DNA of 64,000 nt from Bradyrhizobium sp. U87765 SZCCT0048 (GTDB taxonomy: Bacteria; Pseudomonadota; Alphaproteobacteria; Rhizobiales; Xanthobacteraceae): the NCBI RefSeq assembly GCF_018131225.1, contig NZ_JAFCMM010000006.1:409721-473720 (forward strand). The letters are read 5' to 3'. Shown in pieces: positions 16,450 to 24,236 of the stretch. The notes beneath the pieces were generated by a model. The model saw nothing but the letters and a program-made list of their open reading frames with translations. It had not been told where the DNA came from and did no database searches. Positions within the stretch are counted from its first letter, which is position 1. Every line of letters starts with the position of its first letter. The translations under genes were made by a program, and so were the position numbers.

Positions 16450-17442
16450 ATGCGCGCCAGCCGTCTCCTTACCATCCTGACCACCCTCCAGGCCCGCGGC
16501 CGGGTCACAGCAAAGACGCTGGCCGACGAGTGCGAGGTGTCGCTGCGCACCATCTATCGCGACGTCGATGCCCTCAGCGCGGCGGGCATTCCCGTCTACA
16601 GCGAGCGCGGCTCGGAGGGCGGCTACCGCCTGCTCGACGGCTACCGCACCCGCCTCAACGGCCTGTCCGCCCGCGAGGCCGAGGCGCTGTTCATGACCGG
16701 GCTGTCGGGGCCTGCGGCTGATCTGGGCCTTGGCGCGGTGATGGCGGCGGCGCAGACCAAGCTGCTGGCGGCGATGCCGGTCGAGCTGCGCGCCGGCGCG
16801 GAGCGCGTGCGGGCGCGCTTCCATCTCGATGCGCCGGGATGGTTCGGCGAGGCCGAGCAGCCTGCCCATCTCACCGCCATCGCCAACGCGGTATGGGAGC
16901 AGCGCGCGCTGCAGATCCGCTATCGCAGCTGGAAGGCGGAGAAGCACCGCCGCATCGAGCCGCTCGGCATCGTGCTCAAGGGCGGCTCCTGGTACGTCGC
17001 CGGCCAGGTCGGGACCAGCGTGCGGATCTACCGCATCGCCCGCATCCGCGAGCTCGCCATGCTCGACGAGCGTTTTGAGCGGCCGGAGAGCTTCGATCTC
17101 GCGACGTTCTGGGCCGACAGCACCCAGCGGCTCGGCGAGGAGCTGCACAGCAACCGCGCCACGGTGCGGCTGTCGCCGATGGGCGTGAAGCTGATGGAAA
17201 TGTTGCTGTCGCCCCTGGTGCGCAACGGCGCCGTCATTGCTGCGGAGGCCGACGCCGACGGCTGGCGCGTGGTGACGCTGCCGGTGGGCTCGGAGCGCCA
17301 GGCGGCGGCGGAACTGATGTCGTTCGGTCCGGAAGCGGAGGTGCTGGCGCCGCAAGCGCTGCGCCTGAGGATCGCCGCACTCGCCGCCGAGCTCGTGCGG
17401 CTCTATGGCGAGAAGGCGCACCTGGAGGCTGTCTCCACGTAA
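16450..17442 (+). CDS. YafY family (HTH_11-WYL) transcriptional regulator
   Basis: A 330-residue regulator. Residues about 1-60 form an HTH_11 winged helix (RASRLLTILTTLQARGRVTAKTLADECEVSLRTIYRDVDALSAAGIPVY). The WYL ligand domain follows at about 140-215, with ALQIRYRSW, RIEPLGIVLKGGSWYVAG and RIYRIARIREL, then a C-terminal WCX-like part. WYL domains sense small molecules. It is divergent from a GST gene and shares a short spacer with a CTGTCAG direct repeat, so it probably regulates the GST and itself. Confidence 0.9.
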   Translation: MRASRLLTILTTLQARGRVTAKTLADECEVSLRTIYRDVDALSAAGIPVYSERGSEGGYRLLDGYRTRLNGLSAREAEALFMTGLSGPAADLGLGAVMAAAQTKLLAAMPVELRAGAERVRARFHLDAPGWFGEAEQPAHLTAIANAVWEQRALQIRYRSWKAEKHRRIEPLGIVLKGGSWYVAGQVGTSVRIYRIARIRELAMLDERFERPESFDLATFWADSTQRLGEELHSNRATVRLSPMGVKLMEMLLSPLVRNGAVIAAEADADGWRVVTLPVGSERQAAAELMSFGPEAEVLAPQALRLRIAALAAELVRLYGEKAHLEAVST

Positions 17443-17475
17443 ACGGTTTCGTGCGCGATGGACACCGGCGCGCGT

Positions 17476-18078
17476 TCAGCGCGGCAACGCCAGCTCCGTG
17501 GCGCGGCCCGGCGTTCCGGCAACGATAATCTTGTCCGTCGCGCAATCGAAGCCGCGCGCCTGTGTGTCGGCGGTGCGCTGCGCCAGCGCCTCGGCATCCA
17601 CGTTGGCGGCAACGTCGACATAAGCGACATGGCAGACAGCGCCGGGCGACAGCCGCGTGACCACGAGCAGCGCCCGCGTGCGCGGCCGGCCGTCGGGGCT
17701 GGCATCGTCATTGTCGGCGAGATGCCAGCGCTGGATCATGGCAAAGGGCTGGCCGCCGGCGAGCCGCCATGCAATGCGTGCGTCGGTGGAGTTGAACGGG
17801 CCGAAGCTCTGCGTGGCCGCGGGTTCCGCGCTCGCCTGCCGGACGGTGCGGCCGGCGGAGACGGTTTCGCGCAGGTCCGTTTCCGTCTTGCGGACGATCC
17901 AGCCCGCGGGGCCGCGGCAGGCTCGGGGTGGCGGCGGATCGCGATGGCCCGAGGGCGCAGGGCAACTGGTGACCGCCAGCGACGGCGGGTCATCGGCGGC
18001 GGCGGGGGATGCGAGCGCCGCCAGCATGGCGGCGAGCGGGCCCGCCGCACGGGAGCGACGAGCGGCAGGGGCTGTCAT
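17476..18078 (-). CDS. exported hypothetical protein
   Basis: A 200-residue protein beginning MTAPAARRSR, with a hydrophobic stretch (GPLAAMLAALASPAAA) and likely cleavage before DDPPS, so it is exported to the periplasm. The mature part has four or more cysteines (TSCPAP, RACRG, AVCHV, FDCAT) that could form disulfides, and the pattern WRLAGGQPFAMIQRWHLAD. No family recognised. It is convergent with the WYL-regulator gene; the start at 18078 was preferred over 18153 because it places the signal peptide at the N-terminus. Confidence 0.6.
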   Translation of the reverse strand: MTAPAARRSRAAGPLAAMLAALASPAAADDPPSLAVTSCPAPSGHRDPPPPRACRGPAGWIVRKTETDLRETVSAGRTVRQASAEPAATQSFGPFNSTDARIAWRLAGGQPFAMIQRWHLADNDDASPDGRPRTRALLVVTRLSPGAVCHVAYVDVAANVDAEALAQRTADTQARGFDCATDKIIVAGTPGRATELALPR

Positions 18079-18291
18079 GGCAAACACGCGGCTCGGATCA
18101 TGGGCGGTTGGTCGCAATAGGATGTGGATCGGTTCGGTGAAACCGCGTGGCAAGGCATGACTTTTGCTTCGAAAGCTCTATAGAGAAACGTCCACGGAAG
18201 AATCGCCGCAGGGCTCGTCCCGAGTCGCAGGCCTGCGATCGGCGGCGGGATTGCAGATCACCCCACGTCACGGATCAGCCGCTTCGCTCCC

Positions 18292-18900
18292 ATGCCTGTC
18301 ATTTCCAGCCGCAAGCCCTATCGCATCGGTCGCTCCAAGACCGGCCTCGGTCTGTTCGCCACCAAGCCGATCAAGAAGGGCGACGAGATCATCGAGTATT
18401 TCGGTCCGCTGCTCGACTCGCGCAACGAGAAGCACGACGCCATCGAGAACAAGTACCTGTTCGAGATCAACAACCGCTGGACCATCGACGGTTCCGTCCG
18501 CCGCAACATCGCGCGCTACATCAACCATGCCTGCCGGCCCAACGCCGAGTCGGACGTGCAGGAGCGCAAGCGCAAGGTGTTCATCCGCGCGATCAAGAAC
18601 ATCCAGCCGGGCGAAGAGATCAACTACGACTACGGCCGCGACTACTTCAAGGAATACCTCAAGCCGATCGGCTGCCTGTGCGAGGCCTGCGTGAAGAAGC
18701 GCAAGCTCGCGGCTGCCGAAGAGCGCGCCGCGAAAAAGAAGGCCAAGGCCCGTGCCGAGAAGCGCGCGGCGGCGAAGAAGACGACCAACGGCACCGGCCG
18801 CGCCAACGGTCATGCCGTCGCCTCCAGGGTGGTCGGCAAGCGCAAGACGTCCGTGGCCGGCAAGACCGCGTCGGCCAAGAAGCGCGCCAAGGCGCACTGA
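18292..18900 (+). CDS. SET domain protein with lysine-rich histone H1-like tail
   Basis: A 202-residue protein. Residues 1-133 form a compact SET lysine methyltransferase domain: SKTGLGLFA (15-23), the S-adenosylmethionine/pseudoknot motif RYINHACRPNAE (75-86), the catalytic tyrosine region GEEINYDYG (107-115), and a post-SET cysteine cluster C128, C130, C133 that with C81 could bind zinc. Residues 134-202 are almost entirely lysine, alanine and arginine (AAKKKAKARAEKRAAAKK), like histone H1 or bacterial H1-like proteins. It probably binds DNA and methylates lysines of a chromatin or ribosomal protein; the target is unknown. Confidence 0.85.
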   Translation: MPVISSRKPYRIGRSKTGLGLFATKPIKKGDEIIEYFGPLLDSRNEKHDAIENKYLFEINNRWTIDGSVRRNIARYINHACRPNAESDVQERKRKVFIRAIKNIQPGEEINYDYGRDYFKEYLKPIGCLCEACVKKRKLAAAEERAAKKKAKARAEKRAAAKKTTNGTGRANGHAVASRVVGKRKTSVAGKTASAKKRAKAH

Positions 18901-18964
18901 GTGGTGGTCATCGTTGGCGGTCAGGTGATCTCTCGCCTGGTCGCCTTCTTCAAGTCTGCGGGAC

Positions 18965-19231
18965 TTATTCCTGCTGGTCTTCGTGCCGCCTCCGCCGCAC
19001 CTCGCGCATGACCTTCCTCGGACACACCAGCGTCGCGCGCTGCTCGACGGCGGCGACGTAGGCGACGACGAACGCGCCGGTGTCGCGCACCACGGTGTCG
19101 GGCATGTGGAGCGCGCCGGCGACGAGCCGGGTCGTGGCCATCACCAGCAGCCGTGTGAGCAGGCGGGCCTCGTGGACGACGGCGGGGTGGCGCACGAACG
19201 CGCGTCCGACGTGAAGGGCAAGCGACAGCAT
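18965..19231 (-). CDS. small hypothetical protein
   Basis: An 88-residue protein starting MLSLALHVGRAFVRHPAVVHEARLL, with a hydrophobic central part and a basic C-terminus (RRRRHEDQQE). GGGAGA lies seven bases before the ATG. It is divergent from the XRE/MmyB regulator gene, and the palindrome at 19325-19341 lies between them, so it may be under that regulator. No family recognised. Confidence 0.5.
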   Translation of the reverse strand: MLSLALHVGRAFVRHPAVVHEARLLTRLLVMATTRLVAGALHMPDTVVRDTGAFVVAYVAAVEQRATLVCPRKVMREVRRRRHEDQQE

Positions 19232-19324
19232 GACGGGTCTCCCGAACCTCGGTGCGGCGGGCAGGGGCCCGGCGCGGGGGCTGTGATCTGACGCCGACCA
19301 TGGCGGATCGGCGCGGCCGGTTCG

Positions 19325-19341
19325 ATTACCTGGCAGGTAAT
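19325..19341. promoter_or_regulatory. palindromic operator for XRE/MmyB regulator
   Basis: ATTACCTGGCAGGTAAT is a perfect inverted repeat of 7-base arms around GGC, 35 bp before the regulator start. It is the only strong palindrome in the spacer and fits autoregulation. Confidence 0.6.
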
Positions 19342-19375
19342 GGATCGTGTGCAGGGTGCATGTTAGCGTTCGGAC

Positions 19376-20203
19376 ATGATGACAACCCACGTCGCCCCTT
19401 CGAAGGCCGCCGTTGCGCGGCCTGTCCATGTCGGCGAGTACCTGCGCGAATGGCGCCAGCGCCGCCGGCTCAGCCAGCTCGACCTCGCCTCCGAGGCCGA
19501 GATCTCCGCCCGCCATCTCAGCTTCATGGAGACCGGCCGCGCCACGCCGTCGCGCGACATGGTGCTGCGTCTCACCGAGCGGCTCGACGTGCCCTTACGC
19601 GAGCGCAACGTCATGCTGGTGGCCGCGGGCTTCGCGCCGGCGTACCCGCTGCGCTCGCTCGACGATCCGGCGCTGCAGGCGGCGCGCCAGGCGGTCAATC
19701 TCGTGCTCAAGGCCCACGAGCCCAATCCGGCGCTCGCGGTCGACCGTCACTGGAATCTGGTCACCGCCAACCGCATGGTGACGCCGCTGCTGGAAGGCGT
19801 GCCGCAGCGCCTGCTCGGCAATCCGCTCAACGTGCTGCGGCTCAGCTTCCATCCCGAAGGCCTCGCGCCGCGCACGGTCAACCTCGCCGAATGGTGCGCG
19901 CATTTGCTGGAGCGGCTGCAGCGCCAGTGCGAAGCCTCGGCCGATCCGGTGCTGGTCGCGCTCTACGACGAACTGAAGAGCTATCCGATCCCGGCGCGGC
20001 GCACGCCGCATGCGCCGGCGGTGGACAGCGTCGCGGTGCCGTTTCGCATGCGGCTCGGCGATGACGTGCTCAGCTTCTTCTCCACCACCATGGTGTTCGG
20101 CACGCCCATCGACATCACGCTGTCGGAGCTGGCCATCGAGACGTTCTTCCCGGCGGACGATGCGACCGCCGCGCGGATGCGCGAGATCGCGGCGGGGATG
20201 TGA
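19376..20203 (+). CDS. XRE family regulator with MmyB-type ligand domain
   Basis: A 275-residue regulator. The N-terminal helix-turn-helix (about residues 18-75) reads VGEYLREWRQRRRLSQLDLASEAEISARHLSFMETGRATPS, and the C-terminal MmyB-like PAS-fold domain (about 105-270) contains HEPNPALAVDRHWNLVTANRMV and ends with the family motif ELAIETFFPADDATAARMREI. Members of this class often control short-chain dehydrogenase or quorum/antibiotic-linked genes. Two ATG codons in tandem open the frame. The palindrome ATTACCT-GGC-AGGTAAT upstream is its likely operator. Confidence 0.9.
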   Translation: MMTTHVAPSKAAVARPVHVGEYLREWRQRRRLSQLDLASEAEISARHLSFMETGRATPSRDMVLRLTERLDVPLRERNVMLVAAGFAPAYPLRSLDDPALQAARQAVNLVLKAHEPNPALAVDRHWNLVTANRMVTPLLEGVPQRLLGNPLNVLRLSFHPEGLAPRTVNLAEWCAHLLERLQRQCEASADPVLVALYDELKSYPIPARRTPHAPAVDSVAVPFRMRLGDDVLSFFSTTMVFGTPIDITLSELAIETFFPADDATAARMREIAAGM

Positions 20204-20442
20204 CGGGCGCGGTCTGTCCGAAGGACGCGATCCTGCCGCCGGGGCGATCGTGGCGTGCGACATCTGCCTGTCATGCGCTGCGCGGTCGAAAGTCGGGCCT
20301 TGTTTTTGTGTCAGCTTTTCTCACATGACCTGCGAATTTTCCTGAATTGTCCGGCGCGCTTGCGAGAGATACCCTCGCATCGGGATCGCGCGGCCCGCGC
20401 GGGGCGGGCGCAGACGCGATCCGAACAGGAGACACACCCGGC

Positions 20443-20868
20443 ATGGTCTGCGACACGAACGTTCGGTCCGGTCAGTGTCACTGCGGCGCGGTGCGCTTCA
20501 AGGTGACGCTCAGCGACGGCTTCCATTCGATCCGCCGCTGCACCTGCTCGTACTGCCGGATGCGCGGCGCCGTGGTCGTCATGGCGGAGATGGGCGGAAT
20601 CGAGATCCTGCAGGGCGAGGATGCGCTGACAAGCTATCGTTTCCATACAGGATCGGCGCAGCACTTCTTCTGCGCGCGCTGCGGCATCTATACCCATCAT
20701 CAGCGGCGATCCGACCAGAGCCTCTACGCCGTCAACGTCGCCTGCCTCGACGGCATCAGCCCGTTCGATTTCGCCGAGGTGCCGGTCATGGACGGCATCA
20801 ACCACACCAGCGACACCGGCAAGCCGACCCGTCGCGCAGGCACGCTTCGTTTCATCCCGGCCGATTGA
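20443..20868 (+). CDS. GFA family protein (CENP-V/formaldehyde-activating fold)
   Basis: A 141-residue zinc protein of the GFA family. Zinc ligands are arranged as C12-x-C14 (QCHCGAVRF), C33-x-C35-x2-C38 (CTCSYCRM) and C77-x2-C80 (FFCARCGIY), the normal pattern with two structural or exchangeable zinc sites. The name comes from a Paracoccus protein that promotes the reaction of glutathione with formaldehyde; many members have other or unknown roles. AGGAG lies 12 bp before the ATG at 20443. It stands alone between the XRE regulator and the MFS gene. Confidence 0.85.
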   Translation: MVCDTNVRSGQCHCGAVRFKVTLSDGFHSIRRCTCSYCRMRGAVVVMAEMGGIEILQGEDALTSYRFHTGSAQHFFCARCGIYTHHQRRSDQSLYAVNVACLDGISPFDFAEVPVMDGINHTSDTGKPTRRAGTLRFIPAD

Positions 20869-20959
20869 CGTTCGCTCGCGGCCGGTCACCGCCCGGCAGG
20901 GTTTAGGTGAACGGCCCCCGGGCGTTGTCGTCGCATGTGGCGGTCTCGGGCGGTCCTCC

Positions 20960-22210
20960 TCATGCTCCCGCCACGGCCGGCTTGGGCAATCTTGCCGGCA
21001 GGAACGACACTGCGAGCAGGACCACGAAAGCCGCGCCAGCGAGGATCTTGAACAGCGTGTCGAAGCCCCAGCGCTCGTAGACGATCGAGATCAGCGGCAG
21101 CGCTGTGGCGAGCGCGGTGAAGCTGACGACGTAGCGTACGCCATAGATGCGGGCGCGGGCCTCGCCGCTCGCCATCTTGCCGACCATGTAGTCGTTGATC
21201 GGGATCTGGCCGAACGCGCCGAGCATGAAGCCGAGCGCGACCGCCAGCGCGAGGCCGTCGTGCAGGCCCGGCATCAGCGCGAAGAACACCAGCTGCATCG
21301 CGGCGGCGCCGAGGAACACGACGCGCGGGCCATGGCGGTCGAGCAGATGGCCGACCGCGAGCTGGGCCATCGACGCCACCGCGAACACCGTGAAGGCGAA
21401 GGCGCCGACCATGGTGGCGACGTCGGCGCGGGCGGTGAGGCCGCTGGTGTTGAGCCAGTCGGCCAGCGCCTGCGCCGTGCCCTGCAGGCGCTCGTCGAAG
21501 ATTTTTGGCAGCGCGAAGGTCGTCGACTGGAATACGATGCTCGATACCGACGTGGTCAGGAACACGATCGCCGAGATCCGCAGCAGCAGCGCCCGATGGC
21601 TCGCCGCGTCCACGACGGCAGCAGTGGCCGGCGCAGTGGACACGGTCTTCGGCCGGGTGATGTCCTGCCACACCGTGACGGTGTAGATTACGCCGGTGAT
21701 GATCGAGACGACGCCGGGCACCACGAATGCCGCGCGCCAGCCGCCATGGTCGATGAAGTAGCCGGTGACGAGCGCGGCGCTGGCGACGCCGAGATTGCCC
21801 CACACGCCGTTGACCGCGAGGCGCATGCCGGTGTTCTTCCAGCGCTGGGTGACGATGGCGAGCCCGACCGGGTGATAGATCGCGGCGAACACGCCGACCA
21901 CGAACAGCCCGATGCCGACCTGCAGTGGCGTCGCCGCGAACGCGGTGGCGATCGCGGCCAGGCCGATGCCGATGAAGAACACGCTGATCATGCCCTCGCG
22001 GCTCCACTTGTCGGCGAGCCAGCCCGCCGGCAGCGAGAACAGCCCGAATGCGAAGAAGCCGGGCGTGGCGTATTTCAGCAGTTCGCCGTAGCCCAGCCCC
22101 CATTCCCGCGACAGCGCCAGCGCCGCCACGGTGGCGAAGATCAGGGTGAACAGGTGGTCGAGGAAGTGACCGATGTTGAGGAACAGGAAGAGGGTCCGGT
22201 CGCGATTCAT
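20960..22210 (-). CDS. MFS transporter
   Basis: A 416-residue inner-membrane transporter with twelve helices and a long central loop (about residues 190-210). Motif A-like sequence occurs as AGWLADKWSREGM after helix 2 and GHLLDRHGPR after helix 8. The helix 4-5 region FAAIYHPVGLAIV is a pattern found in fosmidomycin-resistance-like and related MFS exporters (Fsr type). It is divergent from an AraC regulator, a layout common for inducible efflux pumps. Substrate not determined. Confidence 0.85.
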   Translation of the reverse strand: MNRDRTLFLFLNIGHFLDHLFTLIFATVAALALSREWGLGYGELLKYATPGFFAFGLFSLPAGWLADKWSREGMISVFFIGIGLAAIATAFAATPLQVGIGLFVVGVFAAIYHPVGLAIVTQRWKNTGMRLAVNGVWGNLGVASAALVTGYFIDHGGWRAAFVVPGVVSIITGVIYTVTVWQDITRPKTVSTAPATAAVVDAASHRALLLRISAIVFLTTSVSSIVFQSTTFALPKIFDERLQGTAQALADWLNTSGLTARADVATMVGAFAFTVFAVASMAQLAVGHLLDRHGPRVVFLGAAAMQLVFFALMPGLHDGLALAVALGFMLGAFGQIPINDYMVGKMASGEARARIYGVRYVVSFTALATALPLISIVYERWGFDTLFKILAGAAFVVLLAVSFLPARLPKPAVAGA

Positions 22211-22246
22211 GGCAGCCCCGTCGGTTGCGTCGGGCTGACGATAGGC

Positions 22247-22272
22247 TTGGCATATTGGCGTTGTCGTGCCAA
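22247..22272. promoter_or_regulatory. inverted repeat between MFS and AraC genes
   Basis: TTGGCA and TGCCAA are inverted with a 14-bp spacer, in the 115-bp region between the divergent starts. The short arms make it a weak candidate for the AraC protein's binding site. Confidence 0.35.
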
Positions 22273-22325
22273 TTTTCGTCGAAAATCTGCCAAGCTCGCC
22301 CAGCCTTTTCGCCCGAGGGGTGCCG

Positions 22326-23180
22326 ATGCCGCGTCACATCGCCAAGCCGCCTCCGCTTCCGCCTCCGCCGCTGCTGTCCGCTTCCGCGCCGCCGCGCGCG
22401 CGGTCGGGCGACAGCAGTGACGCCGACGCCTATCAGTTCGTGCCGCGGCCGCTCGCGGCGATGGCCAAGAGCTTCGCCGACGGCTTCGAGATCCGGCCGC
22501 ATCGCCATGTCCGCGACCAGCTGGTGTATGCCGTCACCGGCGTGATGCGGGTGCGCACCGCGCAGGAGGCGTGGATCGTGCCGCCGGACCGTGCGGTGTA
22601 TCTGCCGGCCGCCACCGTGCACGCCATCAGCATCCGCGGCCGGGTCGAGATGCGCACGCTGTATATCGCCCGCGATGCCCATGACGACCTGCCGGCGGCG
22701 CCGACGGTGATCGAGGTGTCGGCGCTGCTGCGCGAGCTGGTGCTGGCGCTGATCGAGGAGCCGGTGGTCTATGACGAAAAAGGCCGCGGCGGCGCCGTCG
22801 CCTATCTCATCCTCGCCGAGATCGCCAGCGCGCGGCGGCTGTCGCTGATGATCCCGATGCCGCGCGATGCACGGCTGTTGCGGCTGTGCGAGGCGCTGCT
22901 TGCCGATCCGGCGCGCCGCACCACGCTCGACGGCTGGGTCGAGACTGCCGGCGCCTCCGTGCGCACGCTAGCGCGGCTGTTCGAGACCGAGACGGGCCTC
23001 AGTTTCGCCGCGTGGCGCCAGCGCGTGCGCTTTCACAGCGCCATGGAGGCGATCGTCGCCGGCGCGCCGATCGGCGAGGTCGCCGTCGCCAATGGCTATC
23101 GTTCGGCGAGCGCGTTCGCGGCCGCGTTCCGCAAGGTGATGGGGCAGGCGCCGTCGTCGCTGCGTCCGGCCGGCGGCTGA
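22326..23180 (+). CDS. AraC family transcriptional regulator
   Basis: A 284-residue regulator with an N-terminal cupin sensor domain (FEIRPHRHVRDQLVYAVTGVMRVRT, PDRAVYLPAATVHAISIRG) and two C-terminal helix-turn-helix motifs (TLDGWVETAGASVRTLARLFETETG and IGEVAVANGYRSASAFAAAFRKVMG). The layout resembles NimR-like regulators that control a divergent MFS pump. The start at 22326 was chosen because GAGGGG lies just upstream; a longer frame from 22266 would cover the promoter region. Confidence 0.88.
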   Translation: MPRHIAKPPPLPPPPLLSASAPPRARSGDSSDADAYQFVPRPLAAMAKSFADGFEIRPHRHVRDQLVYAVTGVMRVRTAQEAWIVPPDRAVYLPAATVHAISIRGRVEMRTLYIARDAHDDLPAAPTVIEVSALLRELVLALIEEPVVYDEKGRGGAVAYLILAEIASARRLSLMIPMPRDARLLRLCEALLADPARRTTLDGWVETAGASVRTLARLFETETGLSFAAWRQRVRFHSAMEAIVAGAPIGEVAVANGYRSASAFAAAFRKVMGQAPSSLRPAGG

Positions 23181-23290
23181 CATGTGCTGGCGGGTTACCC
23201 TTCGGGAACCGCATCTTGTGTCCGGCGGAGGGCCGGCTTATGTGCCGGACACCGTCGTCACCGTCATCCCTGCCGCCAAGGAGACCGCCC

Positions 23291-23962
23291 ATGACCGCCG
23301 CCGCGCCGCATCCCTCGATCACGGTCGATGTCGTCTCCGACGTGGTCTGCCCGTGGTGCTACATCGGCAAGCGCCGGCTCGAGAGCGCGCTCGCCGAACT
23401 GCCGGATGTCGACGTGCAGGTGCGCTGGCATCCGTTCTTCCTCAACCCGTGGGTGCCGCGCGAGGGCATCAGCCGCGACGAGTATCTCACCAAGAAGTTC
23501 GGTTCGGTCGAAGCCTATGGCCGCATCTCCGGTCGCGTCGTCGAGACGGCGGCGGCCGAGGGCCTCGAATACAAGCCGGGCAGCGTCAAGCGCCAGCCCA
23601 ACACCATCGACTGCCATCGCCTCATCCACTGGGCGGACGCATCCGGCAAGGCCGGGGCGATGAAGCAGCGCCTGATGGAGCTGTACTTCCGCGACGGCGG
23701 CGATCTCACCGATCCGGAGGTGCTGGTGCAGGCGGCCGCCGATGTCGGCCTCGACGCTGAAGATGTCCGCCGCCGGCTCGCCAGCGACGAGGATGTCGCG
23801 CTGATCTCGCAGCAGGCGGAAGCCGCCGCCCGCGCCGGCGTCAGCGGCGTGCCGACCTTCATCCTCGGCGGCAAGTATGGCCTGTCCGGCGCCCAGCCCG
23901 CCGACCAGCTCGCCGCCGCCATCCGCCAGGTCGCCGCCGAACTCGCGGCGCAGCCGCAGTAA
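23291..23962 (+). CDS. DsbA family oxidoreductase (FrnE-like)
   Basis: A 223-residue cytosolic thioredoxin-fold protein with the redox motif C20-P-W-C23 in DVVCPWCYIGKRRLE, the inserted helical domain, and the cis-proline loop GVSGVPTFILGGKYGLSGAQP near the C-terminus. This pattern is that of the FrnE/2-hydroxychromene isomerase-like branch of the DsbA superfamily, acting in thiol redox or in unknown isomerisation. No signal peptide. AAGGAG lies seven bases before the ATG. It follows the AraC gene by 110 bp on the same strand. Confidence 0.88.
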   Translation: MTAAAPHPSITVDVVSDVVCPWCYIGKRRLESALAELPDVDVQVRWHPFFLNPWVPREGISRDEYLTKKFGSVEAYGRISGRVVETAAAEGLEYKPGSVKRQPNTIDCHRLIHWADASGKAGAMKQRLMELYFRDGGDLTDPEVLVQAAADVGLDAEDVRRRLASDEDVALISQQAEAAARAGVSGVPTFILGGKYGLSGAQPADQLAAAIRQVAAELAAQPQ

Positions 23963-24080
23963 CTGCGCTTGCCTCTGTGTTCGTGCGAGGTGTTCGTGTG
24001 ACGTGTTCGCGCGACGCCCTGGCGCTGTTCGTGCCGTCTCCCGCCGCGCTCACCCCGGCTGTGCGTCGAAGTGCTTTTCC

Positions 24081-24190
24081 CCTCATCCCGAGGAGCCCGC
24101 GTGAGCGGGCGTCGCGAAGGATGAAGGCCGCAACGCTTCGGCCTCATGGTTCGAGATGCGCGGCGCTGCCGCGCTCCTCACCATGAGGGG
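24081..24190. repeat. intergenic palindromic repeat element (Bradyrhizobiaceae type)
   Basis: This 110-bp element starts cctcatcccgaggagcccg and ends caccatgagg, with internal complementary arms GAGCCCGCGTGAGCGGGC and GCGCGGCGCTGCCGCGC. Outer ends (CCTCAT/ATGAGG) pair, so the transcript would fold into a long branched hairpin. I recognise it as the family scattered between genes in Bradyrhizobium and Rhodopseudomonas. A half copy occurs at 47086. Confidence 0.7.
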
Positions 24191-24236
24191 TGAAGGGCCT
24201 CTCCGGAGGTGATGTCCGCCATACCCGCGACCATCG

